Of a stretch of DNA of 64,000 bases, positions 26,345-36,131 are shown piece after piece; position 1 is the first letter of the stretch, and every line of letters begins with the position of its first letter. Below the pieces are notes generated by a model. It saw nothing but the letters and a program-made list of their open reading frames with translations. It searched no databases and was not told the origin of the DNA. The position numbers and the translations under genes are program-made. The stretch comes from Oligoflexus sp. (GTDB taxonomy: Bacteria > Bdellovibrionota_B > Oligoflexia > Oligoflexales > Oligoflexaceae), in contig NZ_DASTAT010000063.1 of the NCBI RefSeq assembly GCF_035712445.1, forward strand, positions 1 to 64,000, in the 5' to 3' direction.

Positions 26345-27391
26345 TTAACGAGCCTGCTCCAGACGTTTTTCCAGGCGCAGACTGGTCCGCGACATCGAAA
26401 AGCAGAAGAGCCAAAATACAAAACCCGCAAACACATAGCCTTCCATCGCATAGCCCATCCATTCGGGATCGGTGCTGGCGGCCTGAACCATACCCAAAAG
26501 ATCGAACATGCCGATGATAAGGACAAGGCTGGTATCCTTGAACAGACTGATAAAGGTGTTCACGATCCCAGGAATCACCTGACGCAAAGCCTGCGGCAGC
26601 ACCACAAGGCCCATGCTTTGCCAGTATCCAAAGCCCAAAGCTGCTGCGGCTTCATGCTGACCTTTCGGAACAGCCTGCAGTCCAGCCCGCACGACTTCAG
26701 CCATGTACGCGCTGGTAAAGAGCACGACACCGACGAGGCAACGCAGGAGTTTATCGAATTCCACTCCGGGCGGCAGAAAAAAAGGCAGCATCACCGAGGC
26801 CATGAAAAGAACGGTAATGAGCGGGACACCACGCCAGAGCTCGATGAAGGCCACTGTGATCCAGCGCAAGAGCGGAAGCTCCGAGCGGCGTCCCAGAGCC
26901 AGAAGTATCCCCAAAGGCAGCGACAGGGAAATGCCGATCGCCGAAATCAAAAGCGTGAGCATCAGCCCGCCCCAGCGCGAGGTCTCGACCGAAGGCAAAC
27001 CCCAAAATCCACCGCGAAGGATGAACCAGCTGCTGACAGGCAAGACCACGAGAAGAAAGGGGATCAAGGCTTTCCGAGCCGGAAACCTTGCCAAGCGCAC
27101 TGGAATAAATCCAAGGATCCAAAGTATGGCCACGAGGATGGGGCGCCAGCGCTCACTCGGTTCATAGAAGCCGAAGATGAACTGATCGAAGCGCGCGCGG
27201 ACGAAGAGCCAGCATGCGCCTTCGCCCGTACAGGCGCTGCGATCAGTGCCAGTGAATTGAGCCTTGAAAAAAAGCCAATCGAAGACCGGCCACGCCCAGT
27301 AAATCAAAAGAGCCAGCAGCACGCCCGTGATGACGAGCTGCAATGGCGATTTTTTGGCAAAACGAGTCCATGCCATGGATGAGGTCGCCAT
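26345..27391 (-). CDS. aapM: General L-amino-acid ABC transporter, permease M
   Basis: 348 residues. The N-terminal third has extra TM segments (LVITGVLLALLIYWAWPVF) typical of AapM, and the C-terminal part is the binding-protein-dependent permease fold with the EAA loop (HEAAAALGFGYWQSMGLVVLPQALR). It forms the channel with AapQ. Its stop is 12 bases before aapP. Confidence 0.88.
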   Translation of the reverse strand: MATSSMAWTRFAKKSPLQLVITGVLLALLIYWAWPVFDWLFFKAQFTGTDRSACTGEGACWLFVRARFDQFIFGFYEPSERWRPILVAILWILGFIPVRLARFPARKALIPFLLVVLPVSSWFILRGGFWGLPSVETSRWGGLMLTLLISAIGISLSLPLGILLALGRRSELPLLRWITVAFIELWRGVPLITVLFMASVMLPFFLPPGVEFDKLLRCLVGVVLFTSAYMAEVVRAGLQAVPKGQHEAAAALGFGYWQSMGLVVLPQALRQVIPGIVNTFISLFKDTSLVLIIGMFDLLGMVQAASTDPEWMGYAMEGYVFAGFVFWLFCFSMSRTSLRLEKRLEQAR

Positions 27392-27394
27392 GCT

Positions 27395-28576
27395 TCAACT
27401 CCTTTGGCCAAGATAATGCAAAGTTTTGCTTTGATAGCGATTCATCGCGGCGCTGATGGACAAACTCAAAAGGAGATACACCATCATCACCATCGCCATG
27501 ATTTCGACGGCCTGGCCGGTGATATTGATCGCGGTTCCGGAAAAGACCAGGACCAGATCGGGAAAGGCGATAGCCGCGGCTAAGGACGAGTTCTTCACAA
27601 GATTCAGATACTGCGATGTCAAAGGTGGAAGGATCACACGCAGGGCCTGCGGCAGGATCACAAGGCGCATGGTATCAAGGCGGGTCAAACCCAAAGCCTC
27701 CGAGGCTTCCATTTGCCCCTTCTGCACGGAGAGAATACCGGCCCTGACAATCTCTGCGACAAAGGCCGCCGTATAAAGGCTGAGCGCTGCGACCAGGGAA
27801 ACGAATTCAGGAATCAGCTGCAGACCACCGCTGAAATTGAAACCCTGGAGTTCGGGCCAGCTGATCTGCCAACGCTGACCGAGCAGAAGCAGTGTGAGCA
27901 GGGGAAAGATCACGGGGATCGCATAAGGCAGAAGATGCCAGGCCGGAAAACGCCCCGCTTCCACCCGCTTTTTCACCGCCGCCTGACGCAGGTAATGCCC
28001 AACGATCAGACCGAGTATCAAAGCCAAAGCTATGTAAAAAGCCGCAGCCGGTTCCATGGGAAAAGGAATGGAAAGCCCACGGTTATTCAGATAGACGACC
28101 CCGAAGAATTCAAGGCTCTCACGCGGGCCCGGCAGATTCCTGAGAACGGCGAAATACCAGAAAAAGAGCTGCAGGAGGAGAGGAATATTGCGGAGCGTCT
28201 CGACGTAAATCGTTCCGAGCAAACGGATCAAAGGATTCTGTGACAGCCGCGCCAGGGCCACGAGCAGCCCCAGAAGACTCGCGAACACCACGCCTATCGC
28301 GGAAACCAAAAGCGTATTCAAAAGCGCGATGATGAAGAGCTGACCAAAGGTCGTGGTCTCATCATAGGGCAGAAGATGAAAGGCGAGATCAAATCCCGCC
28401 GGCTGGCTGAGAAAGCCAAAACCCGAGGCGATGCCGCGGGCTTCAAGATTGAGAACGGTATTATGGATGATGAGGCCCAGAATCAGGACCACGATCAGAA
28501 GAGCCAAAGCCTGCAGAAGAAGGCCACGTCCCTGCGTTTTTTTGCGAGCGGCTTGAGCCATGGACCCATCCATCAA
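27395..28576 (-). CDS. aapQ: General L-amino-acid ABC transporter, permease Q
   Basis: 393 residues, TM-rich, with the EAA loop MEASEALGLTRLDTMRLVIL followed by PQALRVILPP near residue 300, and an N-terminal Ala/Lys-rich leader. The long periplasmic insertion between early TM segments (FGFLSQPAGFDLAFHLLPYD) is the Aap/Bzt pattern. The start overlaps the aapJ stop by four bases; an ATG two codons downstream is also possible. Confidence 0.88.
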   Translation of the reverse strand: MMDGSMAQAARKKTQGRGLLLQALALLIVVLILGLIIHNTVLNLEARGIASGFGFLSQPAGFDLAFHLLPYDETTTFGQLFIIALLNTLLVSAIGVVFASLLGLLVALARLSQNPLIRLLGTIYVETLRNIPLLLQLFFWYFAVLRNLPGPRESLEFFGVVYLNNRGLSIPFPMEPAAAFYIALALILGLIVGHYLRQAAVKKRVEAGRFPAWHLLPYAIPVIFPLLTLLLLGQRWQISWPELQGFNFSGGLQLIPEFVSLVAALSLYTAAFVAEIVRAGILSVQKGQMEASEALGLTRLDTMRLVILPQALRVILPPLTSQYLNLVKNSSLAAAIAFPDLVLVFSGTAINITGQAVEIMAMVMMVYLLLSLSISAAMNRYQSKTLHYLGQRS

Positions 28577-29586
28577 CGGAAGGGCATGGAGTACTGAAGA
28601 CCTCCATCACGCCAGAGAGCATTCTGCCCACGCGCGATTTTCAGCGGCGTGTTCGCACCCAGATTCCTTTCGAAAATCTCCTGATAGCTGCCGACCTGCT
28701 TGACGACCTGCAGTGCCCAATCCGCCTTTAAACCAAGGTTTTTTCCAAGATCGCCTTCCATGCCGAGCAGACGACGGACGGCGGGATTGGAGTTGGCTTT
28801 CTGCTGATCCACGTTCGCGGAGGTGATCTTCAATTCCTCGGCTTCGATCATGGCAAAAAGAGTCCAGCGCACGATATCACCCCAACGGTTGTCGCCGTGG
28901 CGAACGGCAGGGCCCAGGGGTTCCTTGGAAATAATTTCCGGCAGGATCACATGATCCTCGGGTTTTTTCAGACGCGTGCGATCCGCGTAAAGTCCTGACT
29001 GATCCGAACTCATCACATCACAACGGCCCGCATCATAAGCGGCTACGACCTCATCGTTCTTTTCAAAGGCCACGAGCTTATAGGTCATCTTCTGCGAGCG
29101 GAAATAATCGGCCAGGTTCAGCTCGGTCGTCGTTCCCAAATTGACGCAAACTGTCGCACCATTCAGGTCCTTCAGCGTCTTCACGTTCAGTTTTTTCGGA
29201 GCCATAAAACCCTGGCCGTCATAATAAAGCACGCCAGGAAAATCAACGGCCAGCGACGTATCCCGGACGATGGTCCACGAGGTATTGCGGGACAGAAGAT
29301 CAATTTCGCCCGATTGCAGGGCTGTGAAACGTTCCTTGGCCGAGAGCGAGGTGTACTTCACCTTGTTCGCGTCGCCCAGGGTTGCCGCCGCCACACCGCG
29401 ACAGAGGTCGACGTCGATCCCGCGCCATTGGCCCGCTTTATCAGGACTGGAAAAGCCTGCCAGTCCCTGGCTCACGCCACACTTGAGAAATCCGCGTTTT
29501 TTGACCTCATCGAGCGTGTCGGCTTGCAGCCAGCTGCTGGTGATCAAAAGAGAGAGTCCGCATATACTGGGCCAAAAGGATTTCAT
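28573..29586 (-). CDS. aapJ: General L-amino-acid ABC transporter, periplasmic binding protein
   Basis: 337 residues with a signal peptide (GLSLLITSSWLQA|DTLDEV). Type II periplasmic binding fold with the family start RGFLKCGVSQGLAGFS and NTSWTIVRDTSLAVDFPGV. It captures amino acids for the AapQMP complex. The start has a perfect GGAGG site. It is the first gene of the operon; the DnaQ-type gene diverges from it. Confidence 0.92.
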   Translation of the reverse strand: MKSFWPSICGLSLLITSSWLQADTLDEVKKRGFLKCGVSQGLAGFSSPDKAGQWRGIDVDLCRGVAAATLGDANKVKYTSLSAKERFTALQSGEIDLLSRNTSWTIVRDTSLAVDFPGVLYYDGQGFMAPKKLNVKTLKDLNGATVCVNLGTTTELNLADYFRSQKMTYKLVAFEKNDEVVAAYDAGRCDVMSSDQSGLYADRTRLKKPEDHVILPEIISKEPLGPAVRHGDNRWGDIVRWTLFAMIEAEELKITSANVDQQKANSNPAVRRLLGMEGDLGKNLGLKADWALQVVKQVGSYQEIFERNLGANTPLKIARGQNALWRDGGLQYSMPFR

Positions 29587-29628
29587 TCACTATCCTCCTT
29601 GTCGCATTCCGTTTCGTTAAGTTGCAGT

Positions 29629-29656
29629 CTTATAGCACAAGCCTGCCGCGAGGCAA
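29629..29656 (-). promoter_or_regulatory. Sigma-70-type promoter candidate for aapJQMP
   Basis: On the reverse strand TTGCCT (29656-29651) and TATAAG (29634-29629) are separated by 16 bases, and the -10 box lies 43 bases before the aapJ start. It is the best match in the divergent 207-base gap. The rest of the gap, up to 29793, holds the 5' region of the DnaQ-type gene. Confidence 0.45.
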
Positions 29657-29793
29657 ACCATGAGCTGAGTTTGAGCGAACGTCCCGGCTCTTCCAGCGGG
29701 CCTTGCCCCCCGGGGTTATATCGGTTAAGTTCGAGGGACATTTTTTCCGGCCTGAAAGTGCCCATACGAGCTGACAGGGAGCAGGTTTCGAGC

Positions 29794-30474
29794 ATGACAC
29801 AATTACAAAACTCCATGTTCTTTGACATCCTCTTTCCCGCAGATGAGGATGATGCCCAAGGCAATAGCCAGTTGTTCCTGCAAAAGGTCCTTCGTCATCA
29901 ACTTGCCGGTGATTCCATCGTTCGGGATTCGACCCTGGTCATCTTCGACTTTGAAACCACGGGCCTCGACTCCCTGCGCGATCGCATCATCGAAGTGGGG
30001 GCCATTAAATATCAAAACGGCGAGCGTGTCGCTGATTTTTCCACGCTCATCAAACCCGATATCCCGCTGCCCGAGGTGGCGAGCCGCATCACCGGCATCA
30101 CAGCCGACATGCTCGAAAATCAGCCAACGATCGACGAGGTGCTGCCGAAGTTCCTCCAGTTCATCGACCACACCTTGCTCGTGGCTCACAACGCCGAGTT
30201 CGATATGGCCTTTCTGAAGCACGCCTGTCATCGGCTCGGCTATCAGATCGAGTGGTCCTGCTTCTGTACTTTGAAACTCGCCCGGCAGCTCCTGCCGGAT
30301 CTTGAGTCCAAAAATCTTGATAGTTTGGCACAGCATTACGGCCTCAGCTTCGCGGCCCGTCACCGGTCCATCGGTGACTGCGAGGTGACCGGCGCTGTGC
30401 TTAATTCTCTGCTGCGCGGCGAGGGGGCCGGGCTGCAGCAATGGAAGGATTTTTCTCCCTTCCAAGTTGCCTGA
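29794..30474 (+). CDS. DnaQ-like 3'-5' exonuclease
   Basis: 226 residues from MTQLQNSMFFD; the frame is open farther upstream but would run through the aap promoter. A DEDDh exonuclease: IFDFETTGLD (Exo I), SRITGITADML, VAHNAEFDMAFL (Exo II) and RHRSIGDCEVTG (Exo III, with the His). This is the epsilon/PolC-exo type acting as proofreading-like or RNA/DNA trimming nuclease. It is followed 15 bases later by the carboxylase operon, so it may be cotranscribed, though no functional link is seen. Confidence 0.88.
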   Translation: MTQLQNSMFFDILFPADEDDAQGNSQLFLQKVLRHQLAGDSIVRDSTLVIFDFETTGLDSLRDRIIEVGAIKYQNGERVADFSTLIKPDIPLPEVASRITGITADMLENQPTIDEVLPKFLQFIDHTLLVAHNAEFDMAFLKHACHRLGYQIEWSCFCTLKLARQLLPDLESKNLDSLAQHYGLSFAARHRSIGDCEVTGAVLNSLLRGEGAGLQQWKDFSPFQVA

Positions 30475-30489
30475 TATTCGTGGGGGTCT

Positions 30490-32094
30490 ATGCGCATCTC
30501 ATCCAAGATTGATCGGAACAGTGAACACTTCCAGCAGAACGTTGCCTGGCATCAGCAGCTGACGCAGGAATTGAACGCCCGCCTTGAAGAGGTTCGACTC
30601 GGCGGCGGAACGCAGGTCATCGAAGGCCTGCGCAAACAAGGGAAACTGCCGGCGCGGGAAAGGATACAGAAACTGGTCGATCCGGGTTCTGATTTCCTCG
30701 AACTTTCCTCGCTCGCCGGTCATGAACTCTACGATTCCGCCGTTCCATCGGGCGGCATCGTCACCGGGGTCGGCATGATCCAGGGCCGTCCTTGCATGAT
30801 CGTCGCCAACGACGCCTCGGTGAAAGGTGGAACCTATTTTCCGATCACTGTGAAAAAACATCTGAGGGCCCAGGAAATCGCGGCCCAGAATCATCTGCCC
30901 TGCATTTACCTCGTGGATTCGGGCGGAGCCTTCCTGCCGATGCAGGATGAAGTCTTTCCCGATAAGGATGACTTCGGCCGCATTTTCTATAACCAGGCGC
31001 GCATGAGCAGCCTCGGCATTCAGCAGATCAGTTCCGTCCACGGATTCTGTACGGCGGGCGGCGCGTATATTCCTGCCATGTCCGATCAAAGCGTGATCGT
31101 ACGCGGCACCGGCACGATTTTCCTGGCCGGCCCTCCTTTGGTGAAAGCAGCAACCGGGGAAGAAGTCACCGCCGAAGAACTGGGCGGCGCGAAAGTTCAC
31201 ACCTCGATCAGCGGCGTGGCTGATCACATGGCGGAAAATGATGATCACGCGCTGCAGATCGTGCGGCAGATCGTCAAGTATCTCGGCAAGTCCGATCAGT
31301 GTCCGGTGAAACTCGAAACACCGGACGAACCGCATTATGATCCCGAGGAACTTTTGGGCGTCGTCCCCATGGATGCGCGCAAAGCCTATGATATAAGGGA
31401 AGTCATAGCCCGTGTGGTTGATGGCTCGCGGCTTTTCGAATTCAAACCCAACTACGGAACGACCCTGGTCACGGGTTTCGCGCATATCTGCGGCATTCCC
31501 GTCGGCATCATTGCCAATAACGGTGTGCTCTTCTCGGAAAGCGCTCTGAAAGGCACGCACTTCATCGAGCTCTGCTCCCAGGAAAAAATTCCGCTGCTCT
31601 TCCTTCAGAACATCACCGGCTTTATCGTCGGAAAAAAATACGAGCACGGCGGCATAGCCAAGGACGGTGCGAAACTCGTCCATGCCGTGGCGAATGCCAA
31701 TGTTCCGAAGGTCACCTGCGTGGTCGGCGGCAGTTTCGGAGCGGGCAACTACGGGATGTGTGGTCGCGCCTATGAACCTCGTTATCTTTTCATGTGGCCG
31801 AACGCTCGCATTTCCGTGATGGGAGGTGAGCAGGCTGCCGATGTTCTTGCGACCGTGAAGGTGCAGCAGCTGGCGAAGCAGGGCAAGACTCTGACGTCGG
31901 ATGAACTCGCCGCGATTCGCGAGCCGATTTTGAAGAAATATGAAAAAGAGAGTTCCGCCTATTATTCCAGCGCCCGGCTGTGGGATGACGGCGTGATCGA
32001 TCCGAGGAAGACCCGGCAGGTTCTGGCCATGGCTTTGGCGAGTACGCTGCATCATAACTGGGACAAGACCGTCAACGGCGTCTTCCGCATGTAA
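30490..32094 (+). CDS. Acyl-CoA carboxylase, carboxyltransferase (beta) subunit
   Basis: 534 residues of the methylcrotonyl/geranyl-CoA carboxylase beta type. It transfers CO2 from carboxybiotin to an acyl-CoA. Typical segments: [54 protein letters not shown], the acyl-CoA oxyanion loops [10 protein letters not shown] and [13 protein letters not shown], and the C-terminal [16 protein letters not shown]. With the two genes downstream it forms an operon of carboxyltransferase, AtuA-like protein and biotin carboxylase. MccB is the closest simple reading and AtuC (geranyl-CoA) is favoured by the neighbour. The substrate cannot be fixed from sequence. Confidence 0.85.
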   Translation: MRISSKIDRNSEHFQQNVAWHQQLTQELNARLEEVRLGGGTQVIEGLRKQGKLPARERIQKLVDPGSDFLELSSLAGHELYDSAVPSGGIVTGVGMIQGRPCMIVANDASVKGGTYFPITVKKHLRAQEIAAQNHLPCIYLVDSGGAFLPMQDEVFPDKDDFGRIFYNQARMSSLGIQQISSVHGFCTAGGAYIPAMSDQSVIVRGTGTIFLAGPPLVKAATGEEVTAEELGGAKVHTSISGVADHMAENDDHALQIVRQIVKYLGKSDQCPVKLETPDEPHYDPEELLGVVPMDARKAYDIREVIARVVDGSRLFEFKPNYGTTLVTGFAHICGIPVGIIANNGVLFSESALKGTHFIELCSQEKIPLLFLQNITGFIVGKKYEHGGIAKDGAKLVHAVANANVPKVTCVVGGSFGAGNYGMCGRAYEPRYLFMWPNARISVMGGEQAADVLATVKVQQLAKQGKTLTSDELAAIREPILKKYEKESSAYYSSARLWDDGVIDPRKTRQVLAMALASTLHHNWDKTVNGVFRM

Positions 32095-32134
32095 GCGAGC
32101 GAGACGGCGAACGCCGTCTTCCGCAGGTAAGCGA
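32074..32134. repeat. 25-bp imperfect direct repeat with a palindrome
   Basis: The last codons and stop of the carboxyltransferase gene (32074-32098) are repeated at 32110-32134 with two mismatches, as if the gene end had been duplicated. Between and into the second copy lies a perfect palindrome, GACGGCG AA CGCCGTC (about 32103-32118). It may be an mRNA stem controlling the relative expression of the downstream genes. Confidence 0.6.
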
Positions 32135-32168
32135 ACGTAGAACGTAATCTCAAGAGGGGCATCACATT

Positions 32169-33974
32169 ATGAGTCAGAAAAAAGTCATTCGTATCGGAAA
32201 TGCCGGAGGCTACTGGGGCGACGATCCAAACGCCTTGGAACGTCAGGTCAAGGGCGGTCGTCTGGATTACATCAGCATGGACTTCCTTGCGGAAATCACC
32301 ATGTCCATCCTGCAAAAGCAGCGTTCCACCGATCCCGAGATGGGTTATGCCAAGGACTTCCTCGGCATGCTGAAGGGCGTTCTGCCCAAACTGCTGGCCG
32401 ATAAAACCACAGTCATCACCAACGCCGGTGGCGTGAATCCGCAGAGCTGCGCCCGCGCGATCGCCAAACTCGCCAACGACATGGGCCTTCAGCCGCGGAT
32501 TGCCATCGTCTATGGCGACGATATCTTGCCTGATTTGAAAGATCTTCAGGCCAAGGGCTGCAAGTTTGCGAATATGGAAAACGGCGAGGATTTCGCCACG
32601 GTTCAAAATAAAATCCAGGCCGCGAATATTTACTTCGGTGCGGCCCCGGTGGTGGAAGCCCTGAAATGGAAACCGGACATCATCGTCACGGGTCGCGTGA
32701 CGGATACCGGCATCACGATCGCGGCGATGATCCATGAATTCGGCTGGAAACTGAACGATTGGGATCGCCTCGCCAGCGGCATCGTCGCCGGCCACATCAT
32801 CGAATGCGGCTCGCAGTCGACCGGCGGCAACTTCTCGGACTGGGAAAAAGTGCCGAGCTTCGATAACATCGGCTACCCCATCGTCGAAGTGAATGAAGAT
32901 GGAAGCTTCGTCGTCACCAAACACCCCGAAAGCGGCGGCCTCGTGACGGTCGACACCGTGCGTGAGCAGCTCTTCTATGAAATGGGTCATCCCGAAGCCT
33001 ATATCACCCCGGACGTCGTCGCCAACTTCAGCAGCATTCAGCTCGCCCAGGATGGTCAGGACCGCGTGCGTGTCTTCGGTGTGAAAGGTTTTGAACCCAC
33101 ACCTCTTTACAAAGTTTCCATGGCCTACGAAGATGGCTATAAATCCATAGGCTCCATCATGATCTCGGGTCCGAATGCAAGGCGCAAGGCTGAGGCGTTC
33201 TCAGAAATTTTCTGGAAACGCTGCCCGGGTCCTTTCATCGAAACCCTGACCGAATATGTCGGCTTCAACGCCTGCCATCGCTCGCTCATCCATCGCGAGG
33301 AAGGCAATGAAATCCTTCTCCGTCTGGGAGCGCGCGCCAAGGATGAAAAAGAGCTGCGCCTCTTCGGTAAAATGATTCCTTCATTGATTCTGAGCGGCCC
33401 TCCCGGCGTCGCTGTCATCGGCGGCGTGCCGAAGGCGCAGAAGGTGATGAGCTACTGGCCGGCTCTGATGCCGAAGGACATTGTGCATCCGCGCATCGCA
33501 CTCTATGAAAAAGGCGAAATCTCGGGCGAGAAAATCGTCACCTCGACTCCGGTCGGACACTATGCACCGACGGAAGCCAAGGCTCAGGTCGCCACCAAAG
33601 TCTCGAAACCGATTGCCGAAGTCGTCAAGGAATACGAAGGCGAGCAGCTTCTGCCTCTCAGCCGCATCTGCCTCGCGCGCAGCGGTGACAAAGGCGATAT
33701 GGCGAATATCGGTGTGATGGCCCGCAGCCAGGCGGCTTATGAATTCCTGGATACATACCTGACCGCACAGCGCGTGAAGGATATGTTCCAGGAACTCTGT
33801 CACGGCACGGTCACGCGTCACAGTCTCCCTAACATGCAAGGCTTCAACTTCCTTTTGGATCAGGCCTTGGGCGGTGGGGGAACCATGACTCTTCGCATTG
33901 ATGCCCAGGGTAAAACCTTTGCTCAGGGTCTTCTTGCACAGCGCGTGGCTCTACCGCAGAATCTTTTGTCCTGA
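32169..33974 (+). CDS. AtuA-like acyclic terpene utilisation protein (DUF1446)
   Basis: 601 residues, the family length. The N-terminal DUF1446 domain starts KKVIRIGNAGGYWGDDPNA and contains YISMDFLAEITM and ITNAGGVNPQSCA. The C-terminal domain has PLSRICLARSGDKGDMANIGV, a feature of full-length AtuA proteins. Family members accompany geranyl-CoA carboxylase in terpene degradation, but their biochemical role is not settled. Here it sits between the carboxyltransferase and the biotin carboxylase, with a GAGGGGC site before the ATG. Confidence 0.82.
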   Translation: MSQKKVIRIGNAGGYWGDDPNALERQVKGGRLDYISMDFLAEITMSILQKQRSTDPEMGYAKDFLGMLKGVLPKLLADKTTVITNAGGVNPQSCARAIAKLANDMGLQPRIAIVYGDDILPDLKDLQAKGCKFANMENGEDFATVQNKIQAANIYFGAAPVVEALKWKPDIIVTGRVTDTGITIAAMIHEFGWKLNDWDRLASGIVAGHIIECGSQSTGGNFSDWEKVPSFDNIGYPIVEVNEDGSFVVTKHPESGGLVTVDTVREQLFYEMGHPEAYITPDVVANFSSIQLAQDGQDRVRVFGVKGFEPTPLYKVSMAYEDGYKSIGSIMISGPNARRKAEAFSEIFWKRCPGPFIETLTEYVGFNACHRSLIHREEGNEILLRLGARAKDEKELRLFGKMIPSLILSGPPGVAVIGGVPKAQKVMSYWPALMPKDIVHPRIALYEKGEISGEKIVTSTPVGHYAPTEAKAQVATKVSKPIAEVVKEYEGEQLLPLSRICLARSGDKGDMANIGVMARSQAAYEFLDTYLTAQRVKDMFQELCHGTVTRHSLPNMQGFNFLLDQALGGGGTMTLRIDAQGKTFAQGLLAQRVALPQNLLS

Positions 33975-33985
33975 AGGAAGCTGAC

Positions 33986-35977
33986 ATGTCGATCAAACGA
34001 GTTTTTATCGCCAACCGCGGGGAAATCGCGCGGCGTATCGCTCTGGGTGCGCGCACCCTGGGCATTGAATCCGCAGCCATCTATAGCGGCGAGGCGCCTC
34101 CGGCTTTTCTGGAAGGCCTCGTCCATCGCTTCATCAAAGTGCCCGAAGAAAACCCCGCGCTCTATCTGAACGCTGAACTCATGGTTCAGATCGCGCAGCA
34201 AAGCGAATGCGATGCCGTGCATCCGGGCTTTGGTTTTCTGTCGGAAAACGCCCGTTTCGCCAGCCTCGTGGAAGACGCGGGCATGATCTGGGTCGGACCT
34301 TCGGCCTGCTCGATCTCGGAGATGGCTTCGAAAGCGGAAGCGCGCGAGATTGCCAAAAACCATAAAGTTCCGGTCGTTCCCGGTATCGAACGCCTGCCGA
34401 TCAGCGAAGACGGCAGTCATCTGAAAATCGTCAAGGACTTTGCCAAGCAGTATGGCTTTCCCATCCTTTTGAAAGCAGCGATGGGCGGCGGCGGCAAAGG
34501 CATGCGCGTGGTGCGGAGCGATGATGAAGTCGCCGAGGCCATCACCCGCGCACAATCCGAAGCGATCAATGCCTTCGCCGATGGCACGCTGATCGTCGAA
34601 CGCTATCTGGAATATCCCCGTCACGTCGAAGTTCAGATCTTCGGCGACAGTCATGGTCAGGTCCTGGCCCTGGGCGATCGCGACTGCTCGGTGCAAAGAC
34701 GTCATCAGAAAATCATCGAGGAAGCCCCGGCACCCGGCCTGAGCGCCGATACCCGCGCCGCCATGCATGATGCCGCGATTCGTCTGGCCAAAGCGGTAAA
34801 CTATCGCTCGGCCGGCACCGTGGAATTTTTGGTCGATTGGTCACCGGAACAAAGAACCAAGGCCGACCAGCCCTTTTATTTCCTGGAAATGAACACGCGC
34901 CTTCAGGTCGAGCATCCCGTGACCGAGCAGATCTTCAACGAAGATCTGGTGGCCTGGCAGTTCCGCGTGGCCAATGGTGAGACGATCAAGGATCGCATGC
35001 ACCAGACCCCGATCGGTCACAGTATTGAGCTACGTCTTTACGCCGAAGATACCCGCAATAAATTTCTCCCCGCTCCCGGTCCCGTGCATGGCTTTCTGCC
35101 CTTTCATGGTCCGGGCATTCGCTGGGAAGTGGGCATCGATGCGATTGATGAGGTCACGCCGCGTTTCGATCCGATGATGGCGAAACTCGTGGCCACGGGC
35201 GCGGACCGGACTCAGGCCATTCAGCGTCTGATCCAGACCTTGACCCATACGGCTCTCGCGATTCCGACCAGCAACATTCCTTTCCTGCTCGCTGTTCTGC
35301 ATCATAAGGCCTTTGCGGAATCCATTCCCACCACGCGCTTCATTGATGAGCATCAGGGCGAAATCACCGAATGGCTGGACACCCGGATTGCAAGGCATCA
35401 GAAAACCGCCGATCGAATTCTGCAGAAGATCGAACAAAAGGATAAGCCAAGGTCCCATCATGCCCCCGGACTTCTGGAACTGACGCGCGATATCTTCCAA
35501 AAGGAATCCCAGCTGACCGATCTGGAAATGCACCTGCCGCATGTTCAGCAGGTGTCGGTGCCGCATCGCTTCCGGAGTCGCCAGGCTGTGCTCGGGCGTG
35601 GGCTTATTTTTGAGCAGGGTCATCGGCAGAGTTTTTGCTTCTGTCAGGCCAGATATCAAGGTCATCGCCTGACCTGGGTGAGTCTGGATGGTTTGCCCTA
35701 TTGGCGGGAGGAAAAACCTGATGACGTCCTGGCTTCCGGCCGTTCATCCGCACAAAGTGCTGATATTTCTGCCCCGGTTCCAGGAAAAGTTGTGAAAGTT
35801 CTGGTGAAAACAGGTGATAATGTCAAAGAGCGGCAGATCGTTGCCATTCTGGAATCCATGAAAATGGAATTCGAGGTCCAGGCCAGCCGCTCCGGTGTCG
35901 TGGGCGAAGTCCTCGTGACAACGGGTCAGCAGGTTCAGGCCGATGAGCTGCTCGCCCGCTGGCAGGTTACGCCGTGA
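33986..35977 (+). CDS. Acyl-CoA carboxylase, biotin carboxylase/BCCP (alpha) subunit
   Basis: 663 residues. It makes carboxybiotin from ATP and bicarbonate. Order: biotin carboxylase domain (FIANRGEIARRIA; ATP-grasp loop MGGGGKGMRVV; QRRHQKIIEEAPAP; EMNTRLQVEHPVTE), a middle linker, then a C-terminal biotinyl domain with AILESMKMEFEV carrying the biotinylated Lys. It is 11 bases after the AtuA-like gene. It is the MccA/AtuF type, not AccC, because the carrier domain is fused. Confidence 0.9.
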   Translation: MSIKRVFIANRGEIARRIALGARTLGIESAAIYSGEAPPAFLEGLVHRFIKVPEENPALYLNAELMVQIAQQSECDAVHPGFGFLSENARFASLVEDAGMIWVGPSACSISEMASKAEAREIAKNHKVPVVPGIERLPISEDGSHLKIVKDFAKQYGFPILLKAAMGGGGKGMRVVRSDDEVAEAITRAQSEAINAFADGTLIVERYLEYPRHVEVQIFGDSHGQVLALGDRDCSVQRRHQKIIEEAPAPGLSADTRAAMHDAAIRLAKAVNYRSAGTVEFLVDWSPEQRTKADQPFYFLEMNTRLQVEHPVTEQIFNEDLVAWQFRVANGETIKDRMHQTPIGHSIELRLYAEDTRNKFLPAPGPVHGFLPFHGPGIRWEVGIDAIDEVTPRFDPMMAKLVATGADRTQAIQRLIQTLTHTALAIPTSNIPFLLAVLHHKAFAESIPTTRFIDEHQGEITEWLDTRIARHQKTADRILQKIEQKDKPRSHHAPGLLELTRDIFQKESQLTDLEMHLPHVQQVSVPHRFRSRQAVLGRGLIFEQGHRQSFCFCQARYQGHRLTWVSLDGLPYWREEKPDDVLASGRSSAQSADISAPVPGKVVKVLVKTGDNVKERQIVAILESMKMEFEVQASRSGVVGEVLVTTGQQVQADELLARWQVTP

Positions 35978-36131
35978 TCCAAGCCATCTGAGTCTTGGCA
36001 GAGCGTGGCTCCCTAAGTCCCGAATATGCTCCGTGCTGGACAATCCGCGCGGAACAAGACATTATGGCATTATTGTCCGCAGCAGCAGGAATCAGGCTCT
36101 CACGAGAGAACCCAATGGGAAAGGAGGCCCC

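Noticed and set aside
26288..27382. Forward-strand frame of 364 codons opposite aapM
   Set aside because: Highly charged, low-complexity translation opposite a transporter gene; shadow frame.
30499..32055. Reverse-strand open frame of 518 codons opposite the carboxyltransferase gene
   Set aside because: Shadow of a high-identity enzyme family on the forward strand; no ribosome site or domain.
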